Part shown: positions 22,832 through 32,998 of the stretch, piece after piece
Position numbering within the stretch: position 1 is the stretch's first letter
How the letters are laid out: each line of letters begins with the position of its first letter
Source: Bimuria novae-zelandiae CBS 107.79
Lineage: Eukaryota; Ascomycota; Dothideomycetes; Pleosporales; Didymosphaeriaceae
Assembly (NCBI GenBank): GCA_010015655.1
Contig: ML976754.1
Span: 124,001-188,000, forward strand
Reading direction: 5' to 3'
DNA length: 64,000 nt
Position numbers and translations under genes: made by a program
Notes under the pieces: model-generated
What the model was told of the DNA's origin: nothing
What the model saw: the letters and a program-made list of their open reading frames with translations, nothing else
The model's database searches: none

Positions 22832-24061
22832 CTTACTTAGGTAAGTAATTATTATTAAACCGCTTAAAGATAGCCTTTAAATATAAAAGTAATAGGCCTA
22901 TAGCCTTAAAGGCCTAGAGTATTAATAGCTACCTTATAGTACTAATCTAGGCCTTCTAGAATAGGCTAAAGAAGTCTTTTTTAGTAACAGAAACTATTTT
23001 TAGACTATTTTATAAAAAGGCTAATAGCTTATTTAAATACGCTATTAATAGAGGCTTAAATATATAAATATTAAGAGGCTATAGCGTATAAGTTAAATAT
23101 AGTAAATAAATAGCTAATAGGATCTTATTATAATTATAAAAGTTAATAAAATCTATAGTAATATAAAATCTATAGTAATATAAAATCTATAGTAATATAA
23201 AATCTATAGTAATATAAAATCTATAGCTATTAAGAATTAAGAATTAATATAATTATTTAGCTTTTAACTTTATAAGAGAATTAAATACTTATTAAAGCTA
23301 TATAAGGCCTATTTAATTATTTATTTAACTAGATTCTAATATAGTAATAAAAATTTAATAATATTAAGGATTAAGGTCCACTATCTAACTTAATTATATG
23401 TCTATAAAGGTGGCCTAATAGATTAGAACTAGATCTAGGACAGATCCGTCGGCGCATATATAAGCGATAATTAATATATATTTATAGCTACTATTCTAAA
23501 CAGCTTGCCTTACTGCCTTGCTTTCGTACAGAGGCCTGTTAAAGATCCTCTTTAAGCAGGAGGTAATGCCAAGCAGGTAGCCTTTTTGTCTATATTATAT
23601 ATATACTAAGTCTCGATCTAATACTACCTAATCTTTTATTATAGAAGCTAAAAGTAGTGCTTATATTTAGTTAGGGAATTAGCTTTATAGTAATTACTAT
23701 TAATGCTAGTTATTTATTATAATATTAAAAATTTAGCGTGTTGTTTTATAAAGTAATTAATCTATAATAAGCTAACCTCCTTTTTAGCTATAGTAGAGGC
23801 AAAACTTTATATTATTTACTGTATAAAAGGAAGGCTACGTTTAGTAAAGCATTTAATATAGCGTAAAAGCTCTTATTTTTATTATTTACTTAAATTTTAA
23901 TATATAAAATTAGTAGTTATGCGCGCCTATATAACGCGTTAATACCTTTATATTAACGTATTTTATACAATACTGTAGTCTTTTATAATTTAATTAAATA
24001 AGAAATATTCTCTTAGTTTTTTTTTAATTACTATAATTACAGCCTTAATTAGATTTATAGT
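22832..24061. other. RIP-degraded right arm of the DNA transposon
   Basis: AT-rich remnant of about 1.23 kb. A patch at roughly 23395-23600 is visibly less AT-rich than its surroundings. No open frame of use remains. Confidence 0.7.
23147..23228. repeat. 17-bp tandem repeat, about five copies
   Basis: The unit AAAATCTATAGTAATAT is repeated head to tail almost perfectly within the AT-rich right arm of the DNA transposon. Its regularity contrasts with the irregular decay around it, so it probably arose after most RIP. Confidence 0.85.
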
Positions 24062-24106
24062 GGGGTGTGCATTGGCTGACGCTGTGCACTGACTGCCAAG
24101 CTACGG
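24062..24106 (-). repeat. Right terminal inverted repeat of the DNA transposon
   Basis: Inverted partner of 15121-15165 with two mismatches. It is followed by TA at 24107-24108. Confidence 0.85.
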
Positions 24107-24108
24107 TA

Positions 24109-24736
24109 TGCCAGGGGCCCAGTCCAACTACAAAGTTACCAAGCTTTGGGATACTGCAATTTTGACAAAGACAAGAGGCGCTAGGTCGAAGATTAACGAT
24201 GCTTAAAGAAATGCTATGAAAGTCTTTGTTGTTCTTTTTATGTGGAAGCTTGCTGCGCCGCCTTGTCATGTTGGTTGTTCGACTGCGGCTCTTTGAAGAG
24301 TCACGTATAGAACACCGACCTCGTGGGGCGTAGTCAATGATAATACCGGCTTGGTTACATCCGGTGGCCCATAAGTGGAAGTAGTAGAGCTTCGTGAACG
24401 ATATAGGAGTCGTTATGCATTGGCAAACCACCTACTCACACTTGTTGGGGGGCCCCCAACGCTCCCAACAGTCACATTTCGTTAAAGGCCTGAGACCCAG
24501 GTTGAGCTACGTAAAGTTAAATAGTCCAACTCAGCCTCTGCGTCAGGTTCTGATTGGGCGTGCCCCAGACGCCCAAGCCACGCGCTTGCACGTGATGTCA
24601 TCGGCGAAATCACCCGCTGATTCGCCGTGTCGTCCGTTTTCGTTCCACAGCTCGCCATAGGTTTTACGAACGTCATCTGCAACCTCAAAACACTCAACCG
24701 TACACTTACACACCCGTCGAGTAGTACACCGCCGTC
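24109..24736. other. Unique DNA between the transposon island and TOM5
   Basis: Base composition returns to normal immediately after the right TIR. No gene was recognised; short frames here lack domains. The last 100 bp are presumably the TOM5 promoter and leader. Confidence 0.45.
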
Positions 24737-24991
24737 ATGTTTGGAGGTACGCATTGCCTGATTGATTCTAGAGGAGGGTGTGGAGGCTGACAAAGTGCAC
24801 AGCACCACCGCAACCCTCAAAGGCCGAGATCGAGCGCGCTGAAGCCCAGACGTTGAGCGACATCAAGTGGACAGCTGCCTCGGCTGTTGTGCTCTACCTT
24901 TGTGGGTGACATTCGTACGCTTCGGCGAAAGCTAGGTCTGACTGTGGTTGCAGCTCCTTTCCTCATCGACTACGCGCGCAAGCTTGTGTGA
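24737..24991 (+). CDS. TOM5: Mitochondrial import receptor subunit Tom5
   Basis: Tom5 is a tiny tail-anchored subunit of the TOM complex in the outer mitochondrial membrane. It helps pass preproteins from receptors to the Tom40 pore. Three exons, 24737-24746, 24803-24901 and 24954-24991, add to 147 nt and encode 48 aa. Introns are GTACGC...GCACAG and GTGGGT...TTGCAG; phases 1 and 1 both close. The protein starts MFGAPPQPSKAEIERAEAQ, has one hydrophobic helix (TAASAVVLYLSPFLID) and a short positive tail ARKLV, the Tom5 plan. The MFG start and LYLSPF segment are characteristic of fungal Tom5. It is too short to stand out as an ordinary open frame. Confidence 0.85.
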
Positions 24992-25423
24992 GCTGCTCAA
25001 AGCAGTCTCCTTTCGATCTCCACCCACGAATCCGCGGCTGCACATACTCTAGCGACGGTAGCACACGAATGGGATTATTAAATGCATACTGTATCATATC
25101 GAATCGACACTGTAACAATAATGGGAAATCGGGGCGCATTACGGTGGACATTGAGCGGATAGCTCTGGTATCTACGGCTACAAAACCTGATAGATGAATC
25201 CAAACCCGCCCGCTACGAAGTGCGTGCGACGCCTCCGTACGCAAATGCCGCTTTTCGAGCTTTCCAGTCGAACCCTACTCCAACCGCAAGAAAAACCACC
25301 CCAGAACATCTTCATGTGCGCAAAAGTACTTCTGCCCGCGTGGCTAGGTGGTGCCGCTGACCATTCAGCATCGAGGATGATTTACAACCCTCATATCGTA
25401 CATGTCTTTTCCTAAACGGACCT

Positions 25424-26689
25424 TCACCTTCTAGACGTAGACCTTCTGGGTTTCTTTTGCTCCTTCTCCCAATCTTCGTATTCCTGTTTCGTGTCGTCGA
25501 CCATTTTCTTGAGGTGTTGCAGTTGTTGGTCATAGCCCTTCAGAATCTGTGCCACATGTCAGCTCGCGTAGTTAAGTAGGACTCGTATTGACTCACCTTC
25601 TCCAACTGCGCCTGGTCATCCTCTGAGAGCGCTCCGCCTTCCTGCGAGTTTGCCGCCGCTTTGCCCAGCCGCTCGGTCTCGTTCTGCAGAGCCTGGGCGC
25701 GCTCGCGCACGGTAGACATGCGTGCCCAGATCTCTTCTTGCCGGCCGCCGTTGATGGGATCGAACGCCCTCTTTTCGAGCTCGGCGAGCCTCTTCTTCAA
25801 CTCCTCTTCCGTCTGGTCCATGGCGTATCCCCGATTCCGTAGGATCTGCACCTTGGTCGCAAGCGCAAGTACGCGCTGCGTGTGCTCGATGTGCTTTTGC
25901 TTGGCTTTTGTGATTCGCGGGGCGGTCGCCAACTCGTGCTGGTCTTTAATGACTCCGAGGCAATTGTTCATCTCGTGTAGTCTGTTCTGCAGAGTGTTCA
26001 TGGCGAACACCTGGTACTGAATACGTGAAGACATCTCTTCAAATCCTTTCACCAGTATGGGGATAGACCCTTCGCTAGGTTTGTTAGCGAGCGCTTCCTC
26101 CCACTTCTTGTGGTCCTCGTGCGGTTGAGGGCCGTAGAAGGGCGCCTCTTCTGGTTTTACGGAGTTGTAGAAGTAGTGTTGCATTGCGCAGTCTGGGTTG
26201 GTCGGATCCCACTTGTCGATTATCGTCTTCATCTGTTCAATTGCCGACTTCTCTCCTAGCACTGGTCAGTATAGCTCGTGCTGGTGAGAGGGTATACACA
26301 CTTGCGCCATTCATGTAGGAGTGTGCAAAGGGGTCGTTCACCGACTGTCTTAGCTTCGGGAGTGCTTGTTGTTGCTGGTGTAGTTGGTTCATTTGGCTCT
26401 GGTTCAACGTAGGCGCTGGACGCACGACACCGCCCATGACGGAGCTGCCCAACGTGGGCTGTTGCTGCGCATTTTGCTGCGATTGTCCCAGGCCACCGAA
26501 GGGAACCGACCCAGCATTCTGCTGCGACTGGCCCAGGCCGCCAAATAGACCTCCGCCGGTGTTCGTGTTCTGCTGGCTCTGATTCTGGTTCTGCGAGTTG
26601 GCGAAGAGGCCGCCTGACGGGCCCGTCGTCGAGCCGAATAGTGTGCCCGTCTTCCTCTCCGGCTGTCCCAGGCCGCCAAAGTGCGACAT
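25424..26689 (-). CDS. NUP57: Nucleoporin Nup57 (Nup54 family)
   Basis: Nup57 belongs to the central-channel Nsp1-Nup57-Nup49 complex of the nuclear pore. Exons 26689-26302, 26255-25597 and 25546-25424 encode 389 aa. The N-terminal 100 residues carry FG/GLFG repeats (GGLFGGLGQSQQNAG and related units) that bind transport receptors. The remainder is the alpha-helical/coiled-coil Nup54 domain (CAMQHYFYNSVKPEEAPFYG, then long charged helices). The intron 1 acceptor could be 26256/7 (chosen) or an AG eight bases upstream; both keep frame and differ by three residues. The start is MSHFGGLGQP at 26689. It is divergent with the complex I gene at 27034. Confidence 0.9.
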
Positions 26690-27033
26690 GCTGGGTGTCC
26701 AGGCGCTGACGGAATGACTATGCGCGGCGGCGGAACGCGCTGGTGAGCGCAGCGGGCGGAGGCGCGTGTGCACGCAAAAGGCGCCTGTTAAAGTGTGTTG
26801 TCACGCTGTCGATTGCGGGTGGGCATGCGCTGAAAGGTTGTGTTGAGCGTCTCTTGGGCGGTGGATTGTCTTGTTGTTTTGCTCGTCAAAGAAGCTATAC
26901 AGGCGCAGCCAATTGCGGCGGACTAGTACCGTATCCCTGCCCGCCGCCAAGCCGACGCAACTTCACTGCACCAAGACAGCGACGAGCTCCCACGCCAGTT
27001 TCCAGGGTGCAACACTCCCGCCATTGACCCAAC
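26690..27033. promoter_or_regulatory. Bidirectional promoter region, NUP57 and complex I subunit
   Basis: Start codons at 26689 (-) and 27034 (+) are 344 bp apart with no other gene between. Both leaders and promoters must lie here. No specific factor site was assigned. Confidence 0.5.
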
Positions 27034-27671
27034 ATGTCGACCCGACAGCCCAGGTACACCCATTCCAGAGCTCCGCCGCCGCACTTCGAGGCTAATTGGG
27101 CGCAGGTTCAACCAGCAGGCCCTCATCGACACCACCCCTCTGCCCGACGACATCCCCAAGGTCAAGGAGCTCGGCGCCAGCTCTGCACCGCTCCTCTCCG
27201 CCTCGTACTTCATCGGCGCGCGGTGCAAGCCCTACAATGACGACTACATGATGTGCAAGAACGAGGCGAACGGCCGGGGCGAGCTGGACTGCATGAAGGA
27301 GGGCCGCAAGGTGACGCGTTGTGCGGCGAGCGTGTACGGCTCCCGGAAATAAGTGCATAGCATAACAGCAGGGCTGATATGACTCTAGGATCAAGGACCT
27401 CAACGAGCACTGCCTGGAGGAGTTCCGCAACCACTGGAAGTGCCTCGACAATCAGAACCACCAGCTGTGGAACTGCCGAGTGGCAGAGCGGAAGCTGAAC
27501 AGCTGCGTGTTTGAGAAGCTAGTACGTCTCCGCAAGCTGCTCGCAAGTTTACTACTCTAATCCTCTCAGAAATTGGAAAAAGTAATACCGGATACACCCA
27601 AGGGCGAGACACCCGTACATCTCCGGGGCCGCCAGATCTTTGCATCTAACTCGGCGAACGCAAGAGTTTAG
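27034..27671 (+). CDS. Mitochondrial complex I 20.8-kDa-type subunit (NDUFA8 homologue)
   Basis: An accessory subunit of NADH:ubiquinone oxidoreductase on the intermembrane-space side, oxidised by the Mia40 system. Four exons, 27034-27053, 27106-27333, 27389-27521 and 27570-27671, give 160 aa. Four CX9C motifs make a double CHCH protein: CKPYNDDYMMC, CMKEGRKVTRC, CLEEFRNHWKC and CRVAERKLNSC. The last two are joined by the intron 27334-27388. This double-CHCH layout and the N-terminal LPDDIPKVKELGASSAPLLS block identify the NDUFA8/PGIV family. The start is MSTRQPRFNQQ. Confidence 0.93.
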
Positions 27672-28269
27672 CAGCGATGATGCATGCTTTTGGTTCTCCG
27701 TGAATACCGTCGATTCTGAGGAGCTATGTATATTATGCCAGGAGCAATATCAGGCACATGGAAAACGTTAACTCAAGGTTTCTACCTCTCTCTGTGCTGT
27801 GCTCAGCCATGTGTTTGCACGACGACTATGATCGTTTGCGGGTGCGCTGACTACGTGACGTGCTCTGAGTCGACCGCATAGATTCAATGCTGTGGCTCAT
27901 GCCCGTGTCAACCACCGCAGTCTTCTGACCACCTCCATCGTAGAGTTCGAGTCTATCGCGGGTATGGTGAAGTTGCACGGTCATCGGTACTTGCTTCACC
28001 AGCCTCGCGGAGCGCCTTGAATGACCAGCCTTTCACTTCAGTATTCATCAATAATCGTATTGGTCCTGTTCTTCTTATTCTCGCTCTCGTACGTTTCACT
28101 CGTTGCCTGAATCATCTTCCCCAAGCCTGCTTCCACATTTCCATACTCTCAGTCATATCCCTCCACTTCATACTCGATTACGACCGCGAAACCTACTTCG
28201 TCCTCCTCTGAAGCGGAAACCGCTAGGCCTATCATCATCCCGTCCAGCCAGACTGGCAACTCCCACACG
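27672..28269. other. Intergenic region, no gene seen
   Basis: This lies between the complex I subunit stop and the next + strand gene. The second half is C/T-rich on the + strand, as fungal promoters often are. A 64-codon frame at 28017 has no supporting feature and is probably leader. Confidence 0.45.
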
Positions 28270-29241
28270 ATGATGACCGCCGACCCCTTCGACGACATCC
28301 ACCGCATCATCGACAGCGAGCCACACACGCCCATCAGCACGACGCTTACATTCCCCAATTCGATCCAAGTGCCCATCATCCAGACCCTCCCGCCCATGTC
28401 CACCTATACCGCACCCGCCTCCACATCCTCATCTGAGGCCAGCCACGCTTCCGCGTCCCCAGCCAGCACCGCACCAAGCACCCCGCCTCCAGCCCGCAAG
28501 CCTCTTTCCTGGACGGCCGCCGACCTGGGTAAGCCCCTCCTTTCCCCCTAGCCTGACTACCGTCACCACCCTTCCCAATATCTAACCAAAACAACGGCAG
28601 ACTACCTCCTCTCAGCCCTCTACCCAGACGCCATGCTCACAGACGCCCTCGTCCTCGAACAACGCCCCCAGCATCCACAGGACCATGACGTCTTCTCCCC
28701 CGATGACGTAGACGTGCAATTAGAACTCTTCATCCGCACCTTCCCTCCCAAGCCCATCTCCTCCGCTTACGCCGCCACCGCCCCCATCGGCACAGGCCGT
28801 CCCTTGAAAACCCTGCTCGCGCACGCCTCCGGCGCCACTACTTCAGCGGCTAGGCGTGCTCTAGCCAGCGCGTTGCTAGCGGCGCCTAGGGTGCTGGGGT
28901 ATATCACTACGCACTACACCCTCCTGAGTGAATTTTATGCGCAGGAGGTGGGTGTGTTGCACTCGCTCAAGCGTGGTGTTGAGATGATGCGGAAAGTGGA
29001 TGGAAGAGAGTGGATGGGGAGGCTGGCGCAGTTGAGCGAGGGGAGCGTGGGCGTGGGGAGCGCGTTTGAGGTGAGGCTGGAGGTGTTTTTGCTGGAGGGG
29101 GGAAGGGTGGAGGTCGAGCGGTGGGGGGCGTCTGTCGGTGTTGCGGTTGGGTTGGGGGAGGGAGAGAGGGAGGCGTGGAAGAGGACGTATGGGGATTTGG
29201 TGCGGTTTTTAGAGCAAGTGGGTGGGGAGGTGGGGGTGTAG
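28270..29241 (+). CDS. Uncharacterised two-exon protein
   Basis: Exons 28270-28528 and 28601-29241 encode 299 aa. The intron is GTAAGC...GGCAG with CTAAC upstream of the acceptor, and the frame closes (phase 1). Residues 1-80 are Ser/Thr/Pro-rich and disordered. After the splice the sequence is a compact helical domain (DYLLSALYPDAMLTDALVLE...RPLKTLLAHASGATTSAARR...LLSEFYAQEVGVLHSLKRGVE). No signal peptide, TM segment or motif known to me. ATG 28270 and the next codon are both Met. It is convergent with the APC15-like gene. Confidence 0.65.
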
Positions 29242-29387
29242 CGAGGGTGTAGAAGGGGTGAGTAGATAGAGGAGGGGGTACGCTGGGGAGAGCTTGGGGC
29301 GGGTTTGTGTCTGGTTTTGGTCAGTTTGTTTAGGATGGGCACGCGTGATTTGGCACTCAGCAGGACGTTCTGTGGAGGGACGCTTCA

Positions 29388-29523
29388 TTATCGTACGGGT
29401 ATCATATCGTAGCAATCATAATCTCCAACCCTTGAGTATCGTATGGGTATCATCGTAGCAGTTACAACAACCAACCCTCAAGTGTCGTATGAGTATTCTC
29501 GTAGCAGTCATGAGCTCCAACCG
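29388..29523. repeat. Three imperfect tandem units of about 43-49 bp
   Basis: Units at 29388-29436, 29437-29482 and 29483-29523 share TATCGTA[C/T]GGGTAT and TCGTAGCA[A/G]T, then CCAACC[C]. They fill the gap between two convergent genes and end at the stop codon of the minus-strand gene. Confidence 0.75.
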
Positions 29524-30678
29524 TCATCTCTGAGATCGAGCCCCGAACAATCTCGCCCTCAGATTGCCCCTGGCCGCCGCAGGACTGCTCCTCAAGAACG
29601 AACTGCCCTCCAAGAACGAGCTGCTCCCCTCCAACTCCAAGCTCATCCTGCTGTTCTGGATCTGACCCCTCGCCTGGAGCTGACCCAGAGCATTCGCCGG
29701 CGCCACAGTATGTGTATGCGTATGCGCCTGCGCGATTCCGCTCGACCTTCTAACGCTCCTGACGCCGGTGCTCCTCCTGCTTCGCGTGCTCCTCGCGGTT
29801 CCGGAAGTCCGTCGGCTCATTCCCGACGTTCTCCTGCTCCCGGGCTGCACGAATGATCCGTCGTCCTCATCGCTCGAGTCCATCAGACTGGAATCTGTGT
29901 GCTCGTACTCGCCTGCCTCGGGCACGTCGTCGTCCAAATCGCGTTCCTCCAACAGCGAGCCCTCCATGGAAGCTTCCTCCATCGCAAGCATCTGCCCGAC
30001 CCTGCCCTCGATCATGCTCCCCTCAATGAAGCTGTCCTCGTTGAACGTGACTTCGGCCCTGCTCTCCTCTTCCTCGGTCCCATCGTTCTCGCTCCCACTC
30101 TCGCTAGCCGAGACCTCGCTTTCGCTGCCCTCGGCCTCCGGTATCTCCTCATCCAGATCCCTCTCCTCGTTCTCCATCTCTTCGCCATTGGCTTCGCGTG
30201 CGTCAGCGTTCGCTGCGTCTTGCTGCGCGGCAGCGAGATCCAAGAGATGTTGCTCGCGCGCGGCGATGGCTTCTTGTTCGCGGAGCTCCTTCTCTTCGTC
30301 GATCATGGCTTGGTAGGTTTTGTGGATGCCCGGAGGACGGATCCAGGACGCGCCGAAGTTGCGGATGTTGCCGAGCCGCTGGGCTTGCTTGTTCTCTTCG
30401 AGAGCGAGTTGAGTGAAAACGGAGCGCGCAGCCGCACCGTGTGAGGCATTGTGTTGGCGGCGGTGGGGATGTGAGGGAGAGGCAAGCTGCTCGGTGTCGA
30501 AGGTTTGATGGGGGTTGCGAAGGGAAGGCCAGAGGGAGGCGTCCTGGAGGTCTTGTTAGTTGCTGCAGCAAAATGAATTGATGGGTTGGAACGCCATCAG
30601 CGGGGCGGATGGTTGTATGTGTATGTGTGAAGTAGAAAGACTTACTGCTCGCGGCGCAATCGTAGGTAGGGACCACAT
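29524..30678 (-). CDS. Anaphase-promoting complex subunit 15-like protein
   Basis: Apc15 works in the anaphase-promoting complex, where it promotes Cdc20/Mad-protein turnover (family knowledge). Exons 30678-30646 and 30543-29524 encode 350 aa. The intron is GTAAGT...ACTAACAAGACCTCCAG, phase 0. The N-terminus MWSLPTIAPRA-DASLWPSL and the conserved RLGNIRNFGASWIRPPGIHK segment followed by a charged helix (EEKELREQEAIAAREQHLLD) are the parts that resemble fungal Apc15p. The remaining 200 residues are acidic and then Arg/Ser-rich, low complexity. The long disordered tail makes the family call moderate. An apparently long frame on the opposite strand is a compositional shadow. Confidence 0.7.
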
Positions 30679-31393
30679 GATAGTATACAATTCCCCGCCC
30701 CTGCAAGATTGCGTTGAACTGGTGGGGGCGTGTTTGTGTCTACCAGGTGGGTGGAGCACGTCAAAACGCCCAAGCTCGACGCGATCCAAACCGCGGTAAC
30801 AAGGCCCGCTGGTGCGCTTCCACGTGACTGGGCGTTGCGCCACAGACGACAGTCTAGACTCAGCAATTCTAGACTCGCTAATGCGGAGACTCCGCTTTCA
30901 ACGTGCATCAACCACCGCACCACGTGTGACCATATCCCTCACCAGTGGTAAAGTTCTAAACTAAATTAATCCCAGCCGGAATATAGCCCAAGGGTCCTTT
31001 ATCTGTTTCGCAATGTTTCTCTCAGCTTCCCCCTTACACCACAACAACTCTTACACCTGACATTAGCTGCCCAAGCCTGCCTGCCTCCACACCCAGGTCA
31101 TCCTCGCAAGAACCTCTTCATACGGCTCACTTGACGCGCGTGCAAAGGCGCGGCCAGTCGAATCTCCAGGCTGCACAAATATCACAGTGATCTCAAGTGA
31201 ATCTTTGGATTTTCGACTCAGCCACGCGGGCCTTCCTCCGCTGACCAGACCCGCGTACTCCCAAAGCTTATACATAAACATCGCCTGCAGTACCGCGACA
31301 AGGGCTTCCGAGGACACTCGAGACACACGGAACAATTGCGGAGTATCCATATGAAACAAAATCCACGACTACGCCATCCGTTCAGTTCTCACC
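30679..31393. other. Intergenic region upstream of the APC15-like gene
   Basis: Promoter of the minus-strand gene at 30678 and possibly of the small frame at 31394. TCTAGACT occurs twice near 30851-30876. No gene was recognised. Confidence 0.4.
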
Positions 31394-31630
31394 ATGAAGC
31401 TCCTCTTTACACTTTTTGCTCACTCTGCCCTCGTATTCGTCTCGGCACAGCCACATCCAAGAGACACAGCAACTCCCACCGTTTTCGAGAATGAGAAACC
31501 AATGCACACCACTGCGCTCATGGCGGGCGCTGCGTGGAGCTTATCACGAGAGTCAAGAACAAGGACGCCGACGACGGTACCGAGAGTGAGGACAAGACCG
31601 ACACAGCCAGCGCTGCAGCCAGAGCTCTGA
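31394..31630 (+). CDS. Possible small secreted protein
   Basis: A 78-codon frame begins with a convincing signal peptide (MKLLFTLFAHSALVFVSA, cut before QPHPRD). The rest is short, Arg/Thr-rich and has no Cys pairs. From about 31534 the neighbouring frame reads a more protein-like acidic stretch (ITRVKNKDADDGTESEDK), so the gene may contain an unrecognised intron or a frameshift. No homologue can be named. It could equally be chance. Confidence 0.35.
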   Translation: MKLLFTLFAHSALVFVSAQPHPRDTATPTVFENEKPMHTTALMAGAAWSLSRESRTRTPTTVPRVRTRPTQPALQPEL

Positions 31631-31957
31631 CCGGGCCGGGAACATGGAGGAGGATTGAAGGCGAAGGGGACGTGACATGTCATACGTGGGAGATGATGTT
31701 ATGTCCGGTGCACGTCGTCCGATGGGAGGTAGACGTGCTCAATCCTGGTCTGTGGTTGGGAAACTGCCTAAGAGAGTCAAAGGTTTATGATACCAGAAAG
31801 ACCAGACATACGAATCAATGTTGATGAGAGTCGAAATTTCGTATCTACATTAACACCGTCTCTGTCTGTATCTTATGTCGGAAGCGCCGGCTCTTTATGG
31901 GTCCAGATGAATGACCTCTCGTATACGGATTGCCCAAGGTTGACGCTCCAAGGACGC

Positions 31958-32998
31958 TCACGACTCTTTGAACGGGCAGCCTTTATCCGCCGACTGCGCC
32001 TTCGTCTTTTCCTTGACAACCTTCCACGTCAGATCCATCAGTCTCTCGCCAAGTGCATCGTCGTTTGCCATTTCGCTACCCTGCTCCACGATGGCTGGTG
32101 GACAGATATACTGCCCGCTCTTCTCGGTCGTCGTGGCAGCAAACATTGTCGAAACGGCTCCCTCGAACTGGCTCTTCTTGAACGGCTGTGCACCCACGCT
32201 CATACCGTAACCCATGTAGGGGAAAGCTTCGTGAATATGCACGCTCGACTGGCGGGTGTCAACAATGCCAGGATGAGTTGCATTTGCGAGGATATTAGGG
32301 TACTGCGATGTGAGATGGCGATTCAGGTATTTCGAATAGAGAATAGATGCCAGCTTCGCACGCCCGTACTGCGGCTGCGGTCCATAGTCTTTATTCAACT
32401 CTTCCTCGCTCTCAAATTTCGTTTCTTTCGGCGCGTTCTCGTGTAAATTGGACGCCAGATTCACGATGCGGACCTTGCCCCCCTTCTTCGCCGTCTCCTT
32501 GAGCACAGGCAGCAGATGCGAAGTAAGTACCACGTGTCCGATATGGTTCGTTGCCATATGCAGATCTACGCCTTTCTTTGCCCGCTGCGCCGTCATGACT
32601 CCCCGCGCGGCGTTGTTGATGAGGATGTCTAGTCGGTCGGTCTTTGATGCAATCTTGAACGCGGTCTTGCCTGTCTGTTCCCAGTCGCTGAGATCGCACT
32701 GCAGCCATTCGACTTTGTTCGCTGCTTCTTCGCCCATCTCGCCGCGGATCGCGTTGATAGCGTCGTCTGCGATGTCTTTTTCCAGGGAGATGACGAAGAG
32801 TTTGGAGATGTTGTGCGAGAGGAGCGTGTGGGTGCAGCCGTAGCCTATGCCTTCGGAACCGCCTGTTACAAGAGCGACTTTGCCTGAGAGATCAGGGACC
32901 TGGTCGAAGGAAAATTGGCTCTCTTTGGGTGCGAGTTCATGTGCACCGGGAACGATTTTGCCCAGATTCTCGGCGATGGTGTTTTTGACGGTCTGCAT
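31958..32998 (-). CDS. Short-chain dehydrogenase/reductase
   Basis: An NAD(P)-dependent oxidoreductase of the SDR superfamily, retinol-dehydrogenase/WWOX-like in length and layout; the substrate is unknown. Single exon, 346 aa from ATG 32998 (MQTVKNTIAENLGK). A 37-codon upstream in-frame extension reads like leader. Motifs are TGGSEGIG for cofactor binding at residues 45-52, LDILINNAA at 123-131 (classical NNAG with final Ala) and the catalytic YGRAK at 211-215. The Ser position falls in NLASNLHEN. The C-terminus has KGCPFKES. No signal peptide. Confidence 0.9.
   Translation of the reverse strand: MQTVKNTIAENLGKIVPGAHELAPKESQFSFDQVPDLSGKVALVTGGSEGIGYGCTHTLLSHNISKLFVISLEKDIADDAINAIRGEMGEEAANKVEWLQCDLSDWEQTGKTAFKIASKTDRLDILINNAARGVMTAQRAKKGVDLHMATNHIGHVVLTSHLLPVLKETAKKGGKVRIVNLASNLHENAPKETKFESEEELNKDYGPQPQYGRAKLASILYSKYLNRHLTSQYPNILANATHPGIVDTRQSSVHIHEAFPYMGYGMSVGAQPFKKSQFEGAVSTMFAATTTEKSGQYICPPAIVEQGSEMANDDALGERLMDLTWKVVKEKTKAQSADKGCPFKES

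Larger units (their letters stand above)
15121..24106. mobile_element. TIR DNA transposon relic (Tc1/mariner-like target), split by an LTR retrotransposon
   Basis: Imperfect 45-bp inverted ends lie at 15121-15165 and 24062-24106 (CCGT[C/A]GCTTGGCAGTCAG... inward; two mismatches). Each is flanked outside by TA (15119-15120 and 24107-24108), as expected for a TA target duplication. Without the internal retroelement and its 5-bp duplication the element would be about 2.13 kb, a usual size for fungal Fot1/pogo-type Tc1/mariner transposons. Its body (15.2-15.98 kb and 22.83-24.06 kb) is extremely AT-rich, made largely of TA, TTA and TAAT strings, consistent with heavy RIP. No transposase frame survives, so the superfamily is inferred only from TIR, TA and size. 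Confidence 0.75.

Noticed and set aside
29768..30444. Two overlapping + strand frames of about 180 codons opposite the APC15-like gene
   Set aside because: Low-complexity mirror of the acidic and Ser-rich coding sequence; the minus strand has the splice sites and the conserved segment.
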